Positions 21,267 to 32,219 of a stretch of 36,945 nucleotides of DNA are shown piece after piece. The notes under the pieces were generated by a model. That model ran no database searches. It saw only the letters and a program-made list of their open reading frames with translations, and was not told the DNA's origin. The DNA is from Acephala macrosclerotiorum (Eukaryota; Ascomycota; Leotiomycetes; Helotiales; Mollisiaceae), in NCBI GenBank assembly GCA_014904845.1, contig MU119626.1:1-36945 (forward strand), given 5' to 3'. The translations under genes were made by a program, and so were the position numbers. Each line of letters opens with the position of its first letter. The stretch's first letter is position 1.

Positions 21267-21531
21267 GGGGCGGCGGGAGGAAGCTTGAGTAGTATGAGCT
21301 TCAGTAAAAAGGTGCGAAAAGGCCTAAGCTTAAATAATTGGAAACCGGACTTTTTGGTAAAAATTACTCGCGGATTTTCAATTGATGCAAAGATCTAAAC
21401 AAATCGTAGGGCCCAAATTTAGGGGGGAAACGAGCAGCCTAAAGCAAAGCACCTCCCTCGTCAAATACACGACCAAAACCAAAGCATAAGTACGCTCTTG
21501 AGCATTGACCAGCTCGTTGTCTCCTTGTATT

Positions 21532-21759
21532 CTATGCTCGCTGGACACACGTCGTTCCACCGGCCTCGATATCTTCATTTTTTCTTCCTCCGCCGCACCT
21601 CCAATCCGGGGAATATTGACTGTTCATCCAACCACCAATCAACATTATGAGTATTACACCAACAATTAAAAAGACCAAAGGCCCCCATGTGTGAGTCCAG
21701 GGGAGTGGTGGAGGAGATGGTGGTACCGGATTTTGGTAGGACTTGACGGAGAGTACCAT
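21532..21759 (-). CDS. Small membrane protein, array member 3 (75 aa)
   Basis: A 75-codon frame: a Pro-rich N-terminus (NPVPPSPPPLPWTHTW), one hydrophobic segment at about residues 27-44 (PLVFLIVGVILIMLIGG), then a polar tail ending in a Lys/Asn/Glu-rich and Cys-containing stretch. It has no separate cleavable signal peptide, so the segment may act as an anchor. A longer open frame of 124 codons overlaps it in another reading frame but has low-complexity His/Gln/Thr content and looks like a shadow. Family unknown; the resemblance to neighbours is in plan rather than in residues. Confidence 0.45.
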   Translation of the reverse strand: MVLSVKSYQNPVPPSPPPLPWTHTWGPLVFLIVGVILIMLIGGWMNSQYSPDWRCGGGRKNEDIEAGGTTCVQRA

Positions 21760-22094
21760 GCTTTTGAGCAGTGTATTGTGTGTTAGTCTTGATTTGGGCC
21801 TTGGCTTGAGATCGCGGTTGAAATTTGAGGTGTGGGTTTTGAGGTAGAGGTTTTGTGAGGGAGTGGATGGGGGTGAGAGGAAGAGTGGTTCTTTGGGCGT
21901 GGTGTAGATTTAGGAATGATATCTTGCTGGTAGGTTGCCTTTGAATCACTACTGCAGTGCTGCTGATTATTCAATCTAAATATGATTGACCTGAATGTAC
22001 GAGAGGCACAATATGGTGTTACATTCTGCTCTCTGCCATCCCTCACTACGCCATCTAAGCATCATCTGATTCTCTGGATTCCAGGAACATCTCT

Positions 22095-22298
22095 CTATAC
22101 ATGAACTTCTTCTAGCTTTACACCAGCTTCACATCGTTTCCGTTTTCGTACCTCCGATCTCACATCGTAGCAAACACATCCTACTAATGCAAGGGCAAAT
22201 GCCGCAATCCCACACACAACAAGGACCAGTGGTAGTCCGACTGCGTGGTCCAATGCTCGATCATCAAGTTTCATTCTAAATATGATGAAGTCGGCCAT
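22095..22298 (-). CDS. Small membrane protein, array member 4 (67 aa)
   Basis: A 67-codon frame with a charged N-terminus (MADFIIFRMKLDDRALDH), one hydrophobic segment at about residues 20-44 (GLPLVLVVCGIAAFALALVG then CVCY), and a basic tail (RSEVRKRKR) ending in acidic residues. The segment and tail align without gaps over about 25 residues with member 5: G-x-PL, FAL, a short gap, then R-x-(E/R)...RK or RR. These two are the best candidates in the array for true paralogues. The cluster of Arg and Lys after the segment predicts a cytoplasmic C-terminus. Function unknown. Confidence 0.5.
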   Translation of the reverse strand: MADFIIFRMKLDDRALDHAVGLPLVLVVCGIAAFALALVGCVCYDVRSEVRKRKRCEAGVKLEEVHV

Positions 22299-22566
22299 GA
22301 AAACTTATAACTTTCTTATGTTCTGACTTGGCCTTGAAAAGCATATGAGGCTTTGACTTGTGATAGTAAGGATATGGAAGGAATAATGGACTTCTGGCTT
22401 ATGTATTCACCAGCTAAAGATTAAAATGACTGTGGGGATCATCCTTTTTTTGCTTCCTCTAGATCTGAATCGACTGTCTCAAACTATGATCACGCAGCCT
22501 GTCGGTCTTGTTTCCATTAAACTATCTCGATGCCACTTTCCTCTTTCGTCACACCATGCCTCTTTC

Positions 22567-22725
22567 CTACGCACCTGCGCCAGCTCGTTGTAGCTGCCGT
22601 GTCTTTATCCTTCTCTCACGGTATGCATTATTCAGACAAGTCACTAGCCCCAAGAGGGCAAATAATGCAAGGATGATTGCGACAATGGCAAGTGGTCCCC
22701 CTTTAGTTCTCGCTTAGCTACTCAT
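22567..22725 (-). pseudogene. Small membrane protein, array member 5 (TAA at codon 4)
   Basis: Reading from the ATG at 22725 gives three codons, a TAA at 22716-22714, then 48 open codons. These hold a membrane segment (GGPLAIVAIILALFALLGLV) and a basic tail (NNAYRERRIKTRQLQRAG) similar to member 4. CAA changed to TAA is a C-to-T change in a CpA context, the type RIP makes. It is therefore probably a disabled copy. Alternatives are a start at a non-ATG codon downstream of the stop, or an upstream exon spliced past it; I see no good acceptor for the latter. Confidence 0.4.
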
Positions 22726-22963
22726 GTCGCATTCTTAGAGAATTCGTAATGAATAATATTCCAAAGAACAACGAATGCATTAAGGATGCCTGTTTCAAAG
22801 AAGTATCTTGGTGTCTGTGTCGTAAAGATGGGAGCTTCTTTTCTCACAAGGTGACCACAGAAGCCCCAATTCCTGCCATCTTCACCTACTTAAGCCACAA
22901 CCCTGACTACCATACGGTGCCCTTCGAACAGTGGCCAAACTATCCTAGAACTTTATCATAAAT

Positions 22964-23392
22964 CTAATGGAAAACCCTCCAGATCCCGATGCAGTTCAAG
23001 AGAAACCAGAGGAAGGCCCACAGCAAAGCAAGCCCAATGAGTCCTCCTAAGACGCCTCCGACAATTGCAGCCGTACGATCGAAGCGCTTCCTCAATCTCT
23101 GCGCATTTGCTTCTTTGCTCCCATTTCGCAACTCTTTACCTTCACGTTCGATGAAACTTCCACTTCCTCGAGATACCCTCCCAGATGAGTCAGGACTGTT
23201 GAGGCTGACTCGGGTGCTGGATGTTGCGAATGCAGCATATGGCAGTGTTTTGAATGTAGCAGGTTGTGGAGATATGAGCGCCGTATTGTGTGAAAAAAGC
23301 TCAGAGCCGGAGATGGTTGACGTTGAGGACGGTTTGAGGCTCATGCCAAGAAGGAGCTGCGGGAGCATTACAAGTATGGTCAGAAGATTCAT
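22964..23392 (-). CDS. Type I membrane protein, array member 6 (142 aa)
   Basis: The longest clean frame in the array. Residues 1-19 look like a signal peptide (MNLLTILVMLPQLLLGMSL). Residues 20-98 are Ser/Thr-rich and would lie outside the cell or in the lumen, probably O-glycosylated. A basic RLRKR site (99-103) comes just before the membrane segment at about 108-133 (AAIVGGVLGGLIGLALLWAF onward), and only a few residues follow. The plan recalls small fungal wall-stress sensors or mucin-like proteins, but there is no WSC or other named domain. RLRKR could be a Kex2-like processing site; this is inference. Member 7 has the same plan. Confidence 0.6.
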   Translation of the reverse strand: MNLLTILVMLPQLLLGMSLKPSSTSTISGSELFSHNTALISPQPATFKTLPYAAFATSSTRVSLNSPDSSGRVSRGSGSFIEREGKELRNGSKEANAQRLRKRFDRTAAIVGGVLGGLIGLALLWAFLWFLLNCIGIWRVFH

Positions 23393-23629
23393 GGTCTTGC
23401 ATCAGCGTTTAAGCTTCAAACTTGGCACAAACTCTGACTTTGGTGGCTTCAACGTTGTAAGTTCAAGTTGATAGTCAAATTACTGGTGTTGAAAGAAATC
23501 AAGCCGTCTTATTGTGTTTTGTATTGTTTCCAGTCAATGGTGAAATTACCGTGATTCACAAACATCTGATTAACATTCCTTAGCAAAGCAAGTAATCCAT
23601 ACGTTCTCAAATGGCTATCAACTTTTTGT

Positions 23630-24112
23630 CTAACACGGCGCCATACACGGTCCCATACACGACCCCCCAAAACTTGCACCAGTCTTTCTCAAGAGATACA
23701 TCATTGCAATCATGAGCACCACCACAACAGCAATTATTAAACCTACGTACAGTTTATCATTTTGAGTACTGTCTCTCCTTTCGAGTTTTGACGCTTCGGA
23801 CGTTGTCGAAACTACCCTTCCGATGGACTCTCGTCTGCTTTGCCATTGTGAGGTCCGGCTGAGCGTCGTTGAAAGGGGGTTCAGAGTTGGTACTGAGCGA
23901 GTTGAAGTTGGAGAGTATGAATGAATATTTGCAATTCCTTTCGCAGACGCCCGCGTGAGGTACTTAGTTCTGGTTGATGTCCTAGTAATGGACGATGTTT
24001 ATTGTCTGGTTAAGGTTTTGGTGATTGCCGTTGCTGGCTGTGTGATTGAGAAAGCAAGTGAGAGGGTGAAGAGTTGAACGGCGAGGAAAGTGATTAGAGA
24101 GCGAGCCTTCAT
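23630..24112 (-). pseudogene. Type I membrane protein, array member 7 (one internal TAA)
   Basis: One frame of 161 codons is open from the ATG at 24112 to the stop at 23630, except for a single TAA at 24001-23999 (codon 38). Upstream of it is a signal peptide (MKARSLITFLAVQLFTLSLA). Downstream are a Ser/Thr/Arg-rich ectodomain, an ERRD site, a membrane segment at about 121-141 (LYVGLIIAVVVVLMIAMMY), and a short tail with three cysteines (SCMGPCMAPC). TAA can come from CAA by one CpA-to-TpA change. The frame has no other lesion over 120 codons after the stop, so the loss is recent, or the stop is bypassed. No plausible intron spans the TAA: the nearest ACTAG acceptor lacks a good donor. It shares the plan of member 6. 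Confidence 0.55.
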
Positions 24113-24880
24113 TTTGAAATGAATAATGCTGCTAGCACTTGGTAAGCTGATCGAAAGAATGTGCTATTAGCGTGCTTTTTCGTGGTAGTCTCTAGTAAAG
24201 TCCTGGCGTATAATAAAAACAAGTAAGAAAGAATAGTAGGGCAACCGAAGAAAGTCTTTGTGTTGGTGCTCTTTTCATTCACAGAAATCCATGAATCACT
24301 TCGAAAAGGTGACCTTGAATAGTAATATCCCTACCAAGATTAATAACAAGCATTCAAGTCTGCAAAGGACATTTATAACATTGTCAAATCCATTTCCCTT
24401 TTCTGATTCTGCCCATTTGGATTCTATGAATAACAGCATTCTCGAATAATCCGCAAGCTCTAACTACCCCGCAAGAGCTATGTTCAGAATAAGGAACGGA
24501 AACATCATGTGTGACTTCAAAGTTACACTAGCCAAGCTACCCCTATTCTGACAGAACACACTATCAAATTGTGTCTTTCTAAGATACGTCTCGTGGTATT
24601 GCTGATACTCGGCAGGGGCCTTACTTTGAAGCCTCGCAGAATCCATGCCTATTCGCGCATCATCCCGAACACTCTAAGTTGCGACGCTACTTTAAGTGCT
24701 ATCTTCCCTCTCTCTCCATCTTCCAGATCAACCAAGAAACTCACGGTTTAGCACTTCAGCACTATCGTATCCTCCTTTAAGACTCCACCGACGTACGACG
24801 CATTACCTAAGGCCCCAATCCTTACTTTGGACTACTCCCTGCTTTAGGCTACCTCGTTTAATATACCGCTTTTATAATCT
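24113..24880. other. Gene-poor border before the central AT-rich tract
   Basis: Balanced-GC sequence upstream of array member 7, with only short frames of no recognisable content. It must contain that gene's promoter. From about 24840 G and C thin out over roughly 60 bases into the AT-rich tract. Confidence 0.5.
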
Positions 24881-27800
24881 TTGTATTTTAAATTCTCATT
24901 TTTTAAAAACTTTTTAATAAATCTATTTCAAATTAATTATAAAAATATTTTCATTTTTTTTAATAAATTAAAATATTTATTTTTTAAATAATTTTGTATA
25001 ATTTATATAATAAAACTTTTTATAAAGCGATTATTATTTAAAAAATAATAATAAATTAATTAATTTAATTTAAAAATATTAATTTTTAAAAAAAAATTAT
25101 AAAAAGTATTAATAAAAATTTTTAAATTAAATAATTAAAAATTAAAATAATAATTAATTTAAATTTTAAAATTATAAAAAAAACTTTTTTTATATTATTA
25201 ATATTATTAAAAATATTAATAATTATTAATAATAATTAATTATACGTATATAAAATTAATATTAATTTTAATTAAATTACGTATTATTTACGTAATACTA
25301 ATTATTTTAATTATAAACGATTTTATTTAAATTTAATTAATTTATTAAAAATTTAACGATTTTGTAATTTTAAAATAATATATAATTATTTCGATAAAAA
25401 ATATTAAAATTTCGAGATTATAATTACGTTTATAATTTTTATTTATTAATTAATTTAAATTGTATAAAATTTATAAATAAATTAAATTTAATTAAATATT
25501 TTTAAATTTGTTTTACGATTATATAATTTTTAATTCAAGTTTTAAAATTTTTTTTTAATAAATAATTTAATATAATTAATTAAATCGATTATAATAATTA
25601 AATATAAAAAAAAGATTTTATTAGTTTTATAATTATATAATTTTTAAAAAAAAATTTAAAAAGTTTTTTTTTAATAAATATAATCGTAATAATTATTTGT
25701 AATTAATAAAATCAATTATAATAATTTAATATAAAAAACAAAAGTTTTAAAAAGTGTTTTTTTAATATAAAATTCTATTAAAAATATATTTTTATATAAA
25801 ACGTTAAAATAATAATGTATTAAATTTCTTTTTTAATTTTTTAATTATATAATTTTTAAAAAAAAAATTTAAATTTATTAAATCGATTATAATAATTCAA
25901 TATAAAAAACGAAAATTCTAAGAAATATTTTTTTAATAATATAAAATTTTATAATACGTTTTTATTTTTTATATTGAAAAATTTATTAATATATTAATTT
26001 TTATTATATAATAAAATTTAAAAATTTATTTTAATAATTAATTTAATTTTAAATTCTTATAAAACGTTTAAATTAAATTTTTTTAATTTAAAATTTAAAA
26101 TAAAAATAAATTAAATAAATTATTAAAATTGAAAATTTTATAATTTTTTATAAAAATATTTTTACGAAATTTACAAAATAAAATATACGTAGAATAAAAA
26201 AAAAAAAAACTCGTTTATTAATTAATTCGTTTATAAATCGACGAATAAATTTTTTTAATACGAAAAAAATATTTTAATTAATAATTAATTAAAATTATTT
26301 AAAAAACGAAATTCGAAATATAAAATTTTTATTTTGAAAATAAAAATAAAATAATATTAATTATATACGATTTTAAATTATATATAAATATTAATAATTT
26401 TTTTATAATAAAAGTATTATAAATCTTAATAAATAAAATAAATAAAATAATTTTACGTTTTTATTATATATTATTAATATATAAAATTTATTAATTTTAA
26501 TATAAATAAAAAATAAAAAATCGAAAAATATATAATAAAATTTTAAAAATAATATTAATTTATTAATATTTTTTTTATTTTATTTTTTTTATTTATATAA
26601 TTATTATAAATTTATAATTTTAATTATTAAACGTTTTTTTAAATTATTTTAAATTTAATTAAATATTTATAAAATAAATATAAATTAAAATATTAAAAAA
26701 ATTAAATTATTATTATTATATTAATTTTTTTATTAATTTATAATTTTTTAAAATTGATATCTTTTTAATAATTTATTTATTTTTAATAAAATTATAATAA
26801 ATAAACAAAAAAAAATTTTATTTATAAAAAAAAATTTATATTTAATTTAAAAATTTTATTTTTTTATTATAATTAAATTATTTTTTTAAATAATATTTCG
26901 AATATAATAATTATAATATAAAATTTTTATTGATTTTTTTTATTTATTATAAATTATTATAAAAATAAATAAATATATATAATATAAATAAAAATTAAAA
27001 ATTATTAAATAAAAAATTTAATTATATATAAATAAAAATTACGTACGTAATACGTAAATATAAAAAATTTCTCGTAATATAAATATTATAAATATTTCAT
27101 TTTCGTTTATAATAAATTAATAATTTATTATTTAAATTTTTTTAATTTAATTTTTTATTATTTATTTTTTCGTAAAATGTTTTTTTTATATAATACGATT
27201 TAATTATTATCGAACGAAATTTAATTAATTTGTAAAATATATAAATTATATATATTTTTTATTTATTATTAATAAATATAAAATAAATTTTATATTTAAA
27301 TTATTTTCTATTATAAATATAATAACAATTTAATATTTAATATATAAACGTTATATTTTCTTTTAATTATTATTTATAAAATTAATTTTTTATTAATTTT
27401 TTTATTAATAAACTCGTTTTAAATAATTTTATAAATTTGTTATAATAAAATATAATATTTTTTTATTTTTTTTATATTATTATAAATTTTAATAAATATT
27501 TTTTTAATATATTCAAAAAATATTTTATATTATTTTTATAAATATATTTTTTAAAAATTTAATATTTATATTATATTTTATGTATTAAATTTTTTTAATA
27601 AACGTTATATTAATAAATAATTAAATTATTAATATAATAATATTTATAATTATTTTTATTTTTATTTTATTTATATTTTAAATATAAAATATTATAACAT
27701 TTAAAAACGTATTAATTTAAATTATTTTTATAATAATATAATTTTTTTATTAAATCGAATTTTATTAATATTAATTATTAATATATTTAATTGAATTTTA

Positions 27801-30560
27801 TTATTTAATATTATTTTTTAAAAAGCTTTAAACGAATATTAATTTTTTATTAAATTATTATAATAATAAATTAAATTTATATTTTTTATAATAATATAAT
27901 TAATAAATTAAACGTTTAAAATAATTATTATTTAAATATTATTAATTTTTTTAATTTCGATAAAAAAAATTTAATTTTCGTTTTTTATTTTTATATTTAT
28001 TTAATATAATATAAAATAAAATAAAAACAATTTTTATTTATAAAAATTTTTTAAATTTCGTAATTATTTTTATTCGTTTATTAATAATTAAAAATAAAAT
28101 TTTACGATTTAAAAATATTATAAATCGCGATTATACTCGTTAAAAAAAAGTTTTTATTATTCGATAAAATTTATACTAAAGAAATACGATTAATAATATC
28201 GTAATATAAACTTAAAAAATTATAAATCGTAAAAAAAAAAATATTAAAATTTTATAAAAAATACGTTTTTATTTAAAGTTTTTATTAATTTATTAATTTA
28301 TTCGATTTTAAAAAACAGTTTTTTAAACGAATTATTTTAATTTTAAATTTATAATTATTTTTAATCGAATATAAAATAAACGTAATAAACGTAAAAATAA
28401 AAAAAAAATAAAAATACGTTTACGAAATACGAATTATATTAAATATTATTTAATCGAAAAACGAAATAAAAATATATTTATTAATAATAAATTATTATAA
28501 TATTACGATTAATAATATATTAAATATATTATTGTTTTTTTATTATATATTTAATTAATTAATAATTCGATTTATTATAAATATAATATTTATATTTTTT
28601 ATTATAAATTATAATTTAATATATTAATATTATAATGTTTAAAATAAAAATATATTTTAAAAATTTTTATAATTATTATTTTTATTAAATATAATTATAT
28701 TTTATTAATTTATATTATAACGAATTAATAAAATCGTTTAAAATTTAAAATTTAATAATATTTAATTAAATTTCAATTTATTTATAAATTTTATACAATT
28801 TTAAAATTAATTAATAAATTGTAATTATAAATATAATATATTCGAAATTTCGATATTTATTATATATTATAATATTTTTAAATAAATTTAAATAAAATCG
28901 TTTATTATTAAAAATATTAATATAATATATATATATATATAAAATTAATATTAATTTTTAAAACGAATAATTATTTGAATTTATTAAAATTAATTAAAAA
29001 ATAATTTATAATAATATAATTTTTTTATAAAAATATATATAATTAATAATTTTTATTTATTTTAAAATATATACGAATTTTATTTATTATTATTATATAA
29101 TTATAATTTTTTTTACGATTTTTAAATATAATAAAAAATATTTTATTATATTAATTTTTTAATAATTTAATTTTAAAATAATAATCGTAATAAATTTATA
29201 ATTTAATATTAAAAATATTAAATAATTTTTTATTATATTTTTTATTATTATTTATATATATTTTTATTAAATTCGTAAACGATTTAATTAATATATTTTA
29301 TAAAAATTAAAATTTATTATATTGAAATTTATTATTTATATACGATTTAAAATTATATTTAATTAATATTATTTTGTTTTTATTATTTTTTATTATTTAA
29401 TAATTTTATATAAATTTCGAAATAATTTAAAATAATTATAAAAATCGTATTTTTAATACGTTTTATTAAATTTTTATTTACGACGCGTAATTTCTTATAT
29501 AATTTAATTTTTAAATCGAGTTAATTAAATAATATAATACGTTTAATAAAATATATAATATATAAATAATTAATAAATAATATATTATTTATTTAATTAT
29601 TAAAATAAAAAAATACGTTTAATAATTTAATTTTTTATTAAATATTATTATAAATTATAATTTTCATAAAAAATTTTATTAAAAATAAAAAATTTATTTT
29701 ATTTTATTTTAAAATCGAAAATAATTATTAATATAAATATTATTATTTATATTATTATTTTTAATAATTTTAAAAAATTATTTAAATAAATTAAAAAAAA
29801 AATTATAAAAATTATATTAATTCGATTTTAATTTTAATATTATAATTAATTTAAATTCCTTTTTATTAAATTATTAAATAAAAAATTATTTTTTTAATTT
29901 TTTATATATTTTTATATTAATATTTTATAAAAATATTAATTATAATTTTATATTTAAAAAATTATAATTTATTTTTAATAATAATATTTATAATTTTATT
30001 TATAATATAAATAATTATTTATTATATTTTTATACTTTTTATAATAATTACATACAATATTAAATTATATTAAAATTAATTTAATTACGTTAAAATTAAA
30101 ATTATATTTTTTAATTTTTATACGTATATTAAAAATTAAAAATTTTACGTACGTTTTTTATTTTTTTTATTCGAATAAATATTTTTTTAATAAATTAATA
30201 TTAATTAATAATTATTTGATTAATTATAAAATAGTAAAAATTATTTTCAAAAGAAATTAAATTATAAAAAAATATTATATTTATTTTTATAAAAATACGT
30301 TAAAAAAAATTAATACGTTTTCGTATTATATTATAAAATATAAAAAATCTTTAAAAATTTAAAAAACGTATAAATCGAAATTTTTTTTATTTGTTTATTT
30401 TTTAAATTTGCATTTATTACGTAAAATAATACCGTTTATAAATATTTAATTATAAAAAAATATTATATTTACTTTTATAAACTACGAGAAAATATTATAT
30501 TTATTTTTATAAACGTCGAATTTATATTAAAAATAATAAAACTTTTTTATTTTTCGATAA
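24881..30560. repeat. Central AT-rich RIP-affected tract
   Basis: About 5.7 kb with almost no C or G; nearly every C left is in CpG and CpA/TpG are almost absent. There are no open frames of note. Segments at about 25580-25920 and 26040-26280 align with unmutated sequence at 32.3-32.95 kb, with C-to-T and G-to-A differences dominating. The tract is therefore RIP-destroyed copies of a repeat family still readable in this window. A block at 30042-30205 recurs at 36257-36440, and one at 30446-30520 recurs at 33159-33235. Confidence 0.9.
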
Positions 30561-30648
30561 TTGGCCGTCCGCCTTGAGAACTAATATTAACTTTTATTAA
30601 GTCACGTGTTATTTACGTGGCACGAGTCATCTCAACTATGGGCGATTT

Positions 30649-31924
30649 CAGCAAAATTTAACCAATCTTTCTATGTATTTTTTCAAATTTTTGAAATCTA
30701 GCATTTCACTCAAAATCTCGCATTTGAGTTTGCGGAATTATACATCGAAGTTTTTTAAGCATTCTCTTGAGTATAAGCACTCTACGGAAAGGCAATATGA
30801 CTCTTTAAGTCTGCTTTCGAGAGGGAAGGTTCATCGACCAGCAAAACGGTACTTCGCACCGTTCGAGACGCTCGGCCCACCACTTCCACCGACATCGAAC
30901 GAGGGAAGAGAGTCAAAGCAATAAGAACACGATCGAGCCGAGTGTACGACCGGAGCACCCGCCGGCGGTATCGAGACCTAGCCGATCACAACAACACCGG
31001 GCAGCATTTTTACAGACCAGTTTGAATCCTCTCATTCTACCATTTGAAACAGACACCCATTTGAAGTCGATTAGAATAAAGGGGCCCAAGAAAACCCTGA
31101 AAATGTCTTGCTTTGTCAAACATTCTCTCAAACACGTCACTCGAGTGATTTACCGAGCATCGAGCGACAATACAACTAATGAAGAGAGGGGAGAGGGTTC
31201 TGAGGGGCAGGGGCCCGCAGGGGGACCGTCTACTAGTGTGGGTCTTGGTGACGGTCAAGAGTTGCGATAGTTACCAATATACTAGGGCGGGTTACTTTGA
31301 TAGGAAACTCTGGGTGTTCTTGGAATCGAGGGGAGGCCCTTCCGCCAATAGTGCAAACTCCCTTTTCATCGAGACAACTTTGGGCTCTGGCCCAACCAAA
31401 AACACAAATCCTACCAGCTATCGACGACATCTTCGGCTCTAGAAGCGAAGTTGGAAGGAGAAGATAAATTGGACTCAACTCTGGAATGAGTGCCAAGAGG
31501 AAGACTAGCAAAAAGAGAGTGAGTATAAGCACCAGTCCGCTGGCAGTGACTCTCGATCTGTGAACTTCACACGAGTGTAAAGTAGGCGACGACGCTAAGC
31601 TACACGTCAAGAGGAAAGGGACACTTTGTAGAAAGATTTTCTTATTTTTTTTTTTCCCTCGGAAAGACACCTTATTGGAGGACTAACGGCGGTAAGATCC
31701 CGTCTGTAAACCTAGTTCGAGTTGGGATGTTTAGCAAGCTTGTTTGGAAGAGGTTTTCAAGAATATAATGTATGTAGTTGAGAGACAGATACAAGTAGAT
31801 TGGGGTCCTCGAGCTCACTTTCTCTTCGAAAATCCTTTCAGAGCTCGTCGGCCCCTCTATGTCTCATGGCCTGACGGCCGCCAGTAGACAATAAAATCAA
31901 CAACAACAACAGCAAAATTTAACC
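30649..31924 (+). mobile_element. Retroposon-like insertion with 15-bp target duplication
   Basis: The 15-mer CAGCAAAATTTAACC occurs at 30649-30663 and again at 31910-31924. The sequence just before the second copy is AATAAAATCAACAACAACAA, a polyadenylation-like signal followed by a CAA simple-repeat tail. A target-site duplication of this length plus a simple tail is the signature of non-LTR (LINE or SINE type) retroposition in the plus orientation. The body, 30664-31909 (1246 bp), has balanced GC and no RIP pattern. It contains no reverse transcriptase that I can recognise; its frames (83 and 82 codons plus, 145 codons minus with a hydrophobic stretch) are unassigned. It may be a 5'-truncated LINE, a non-autonomous element or a retroposed transcript. 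Confidence 0.55.
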
Positions 31925-32219
31925 GAGGTGCCCAAATGCAGCGATTTGATTGGTTCATTAAGGAATTTTGCAGCAGGGGTAGTTACGCTGCAGCTTCGGA
32001 CTAATATGCAGCCGATCCGGTGAAGAATACCAAAACTTCAATTAATATGCGACTACAATTACAAGTTATTTACTAATACAAATCATATAAGACTTATAAA
32101 TAAATTGAAACTCAATTAAATACCGCCAAATTCTAAGTCTTAAATGATTCTATTAATTCGTTGTTGCGAAAATCAATAGAATATAATCGCACTCAGCAAA
32201 AATAGCGACCGCAAAACTG
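31925..32219. other. Sequence between insertion and tandem repeat
   Basis: About 300 bases of unmutated sequence. It includes GCAGCGATTTGATTGGTTCA followed by several GCAGC motifs, a style seen in terminal repeats of fungal DNA transposons, but no matching inverted end was found. It becomes AT-richer after 32040 while keeping CpA, so it does not look RIP-mutated. Confidence 0.35.

Noticed and set aside
21575..21949. A 124-codon minus frame overlapping array member 3
   Set aside because: His/Gln/Thr-rich low-complexity content without a membrane segment; looks like the shadow frame of the smaller membrane protein.
24881..30560. Centromere or mitochondrial DNA insertion as explanation for the AT-rich tract
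   Set aside because: Alignment to an unmutated nuclear repeat with C-to-T/G-to-A changes, and CpG retention, fits RIP; no mitochondrial genes were recognised. A centromeric role cannot be excluded from sequence alone.
30673..30924. An 83-codon plus frame at the start of the insertion
   Set aside because: No similarity to LINE ORF1 or reverse transcriptase that I can recognise.
31233..31670. A 145-codon minus frame with a hydrophobic stretch inside the insertion
   Set aside because: Runs antisense to the inferred orientation of the element and has no recognisable domain.
31700..31740. Possible tRNA gene near a GTTCGAG sequence
   Set aside because: No matching acceptor, D or anticodon stems could be drawn around the B-box-like motif.
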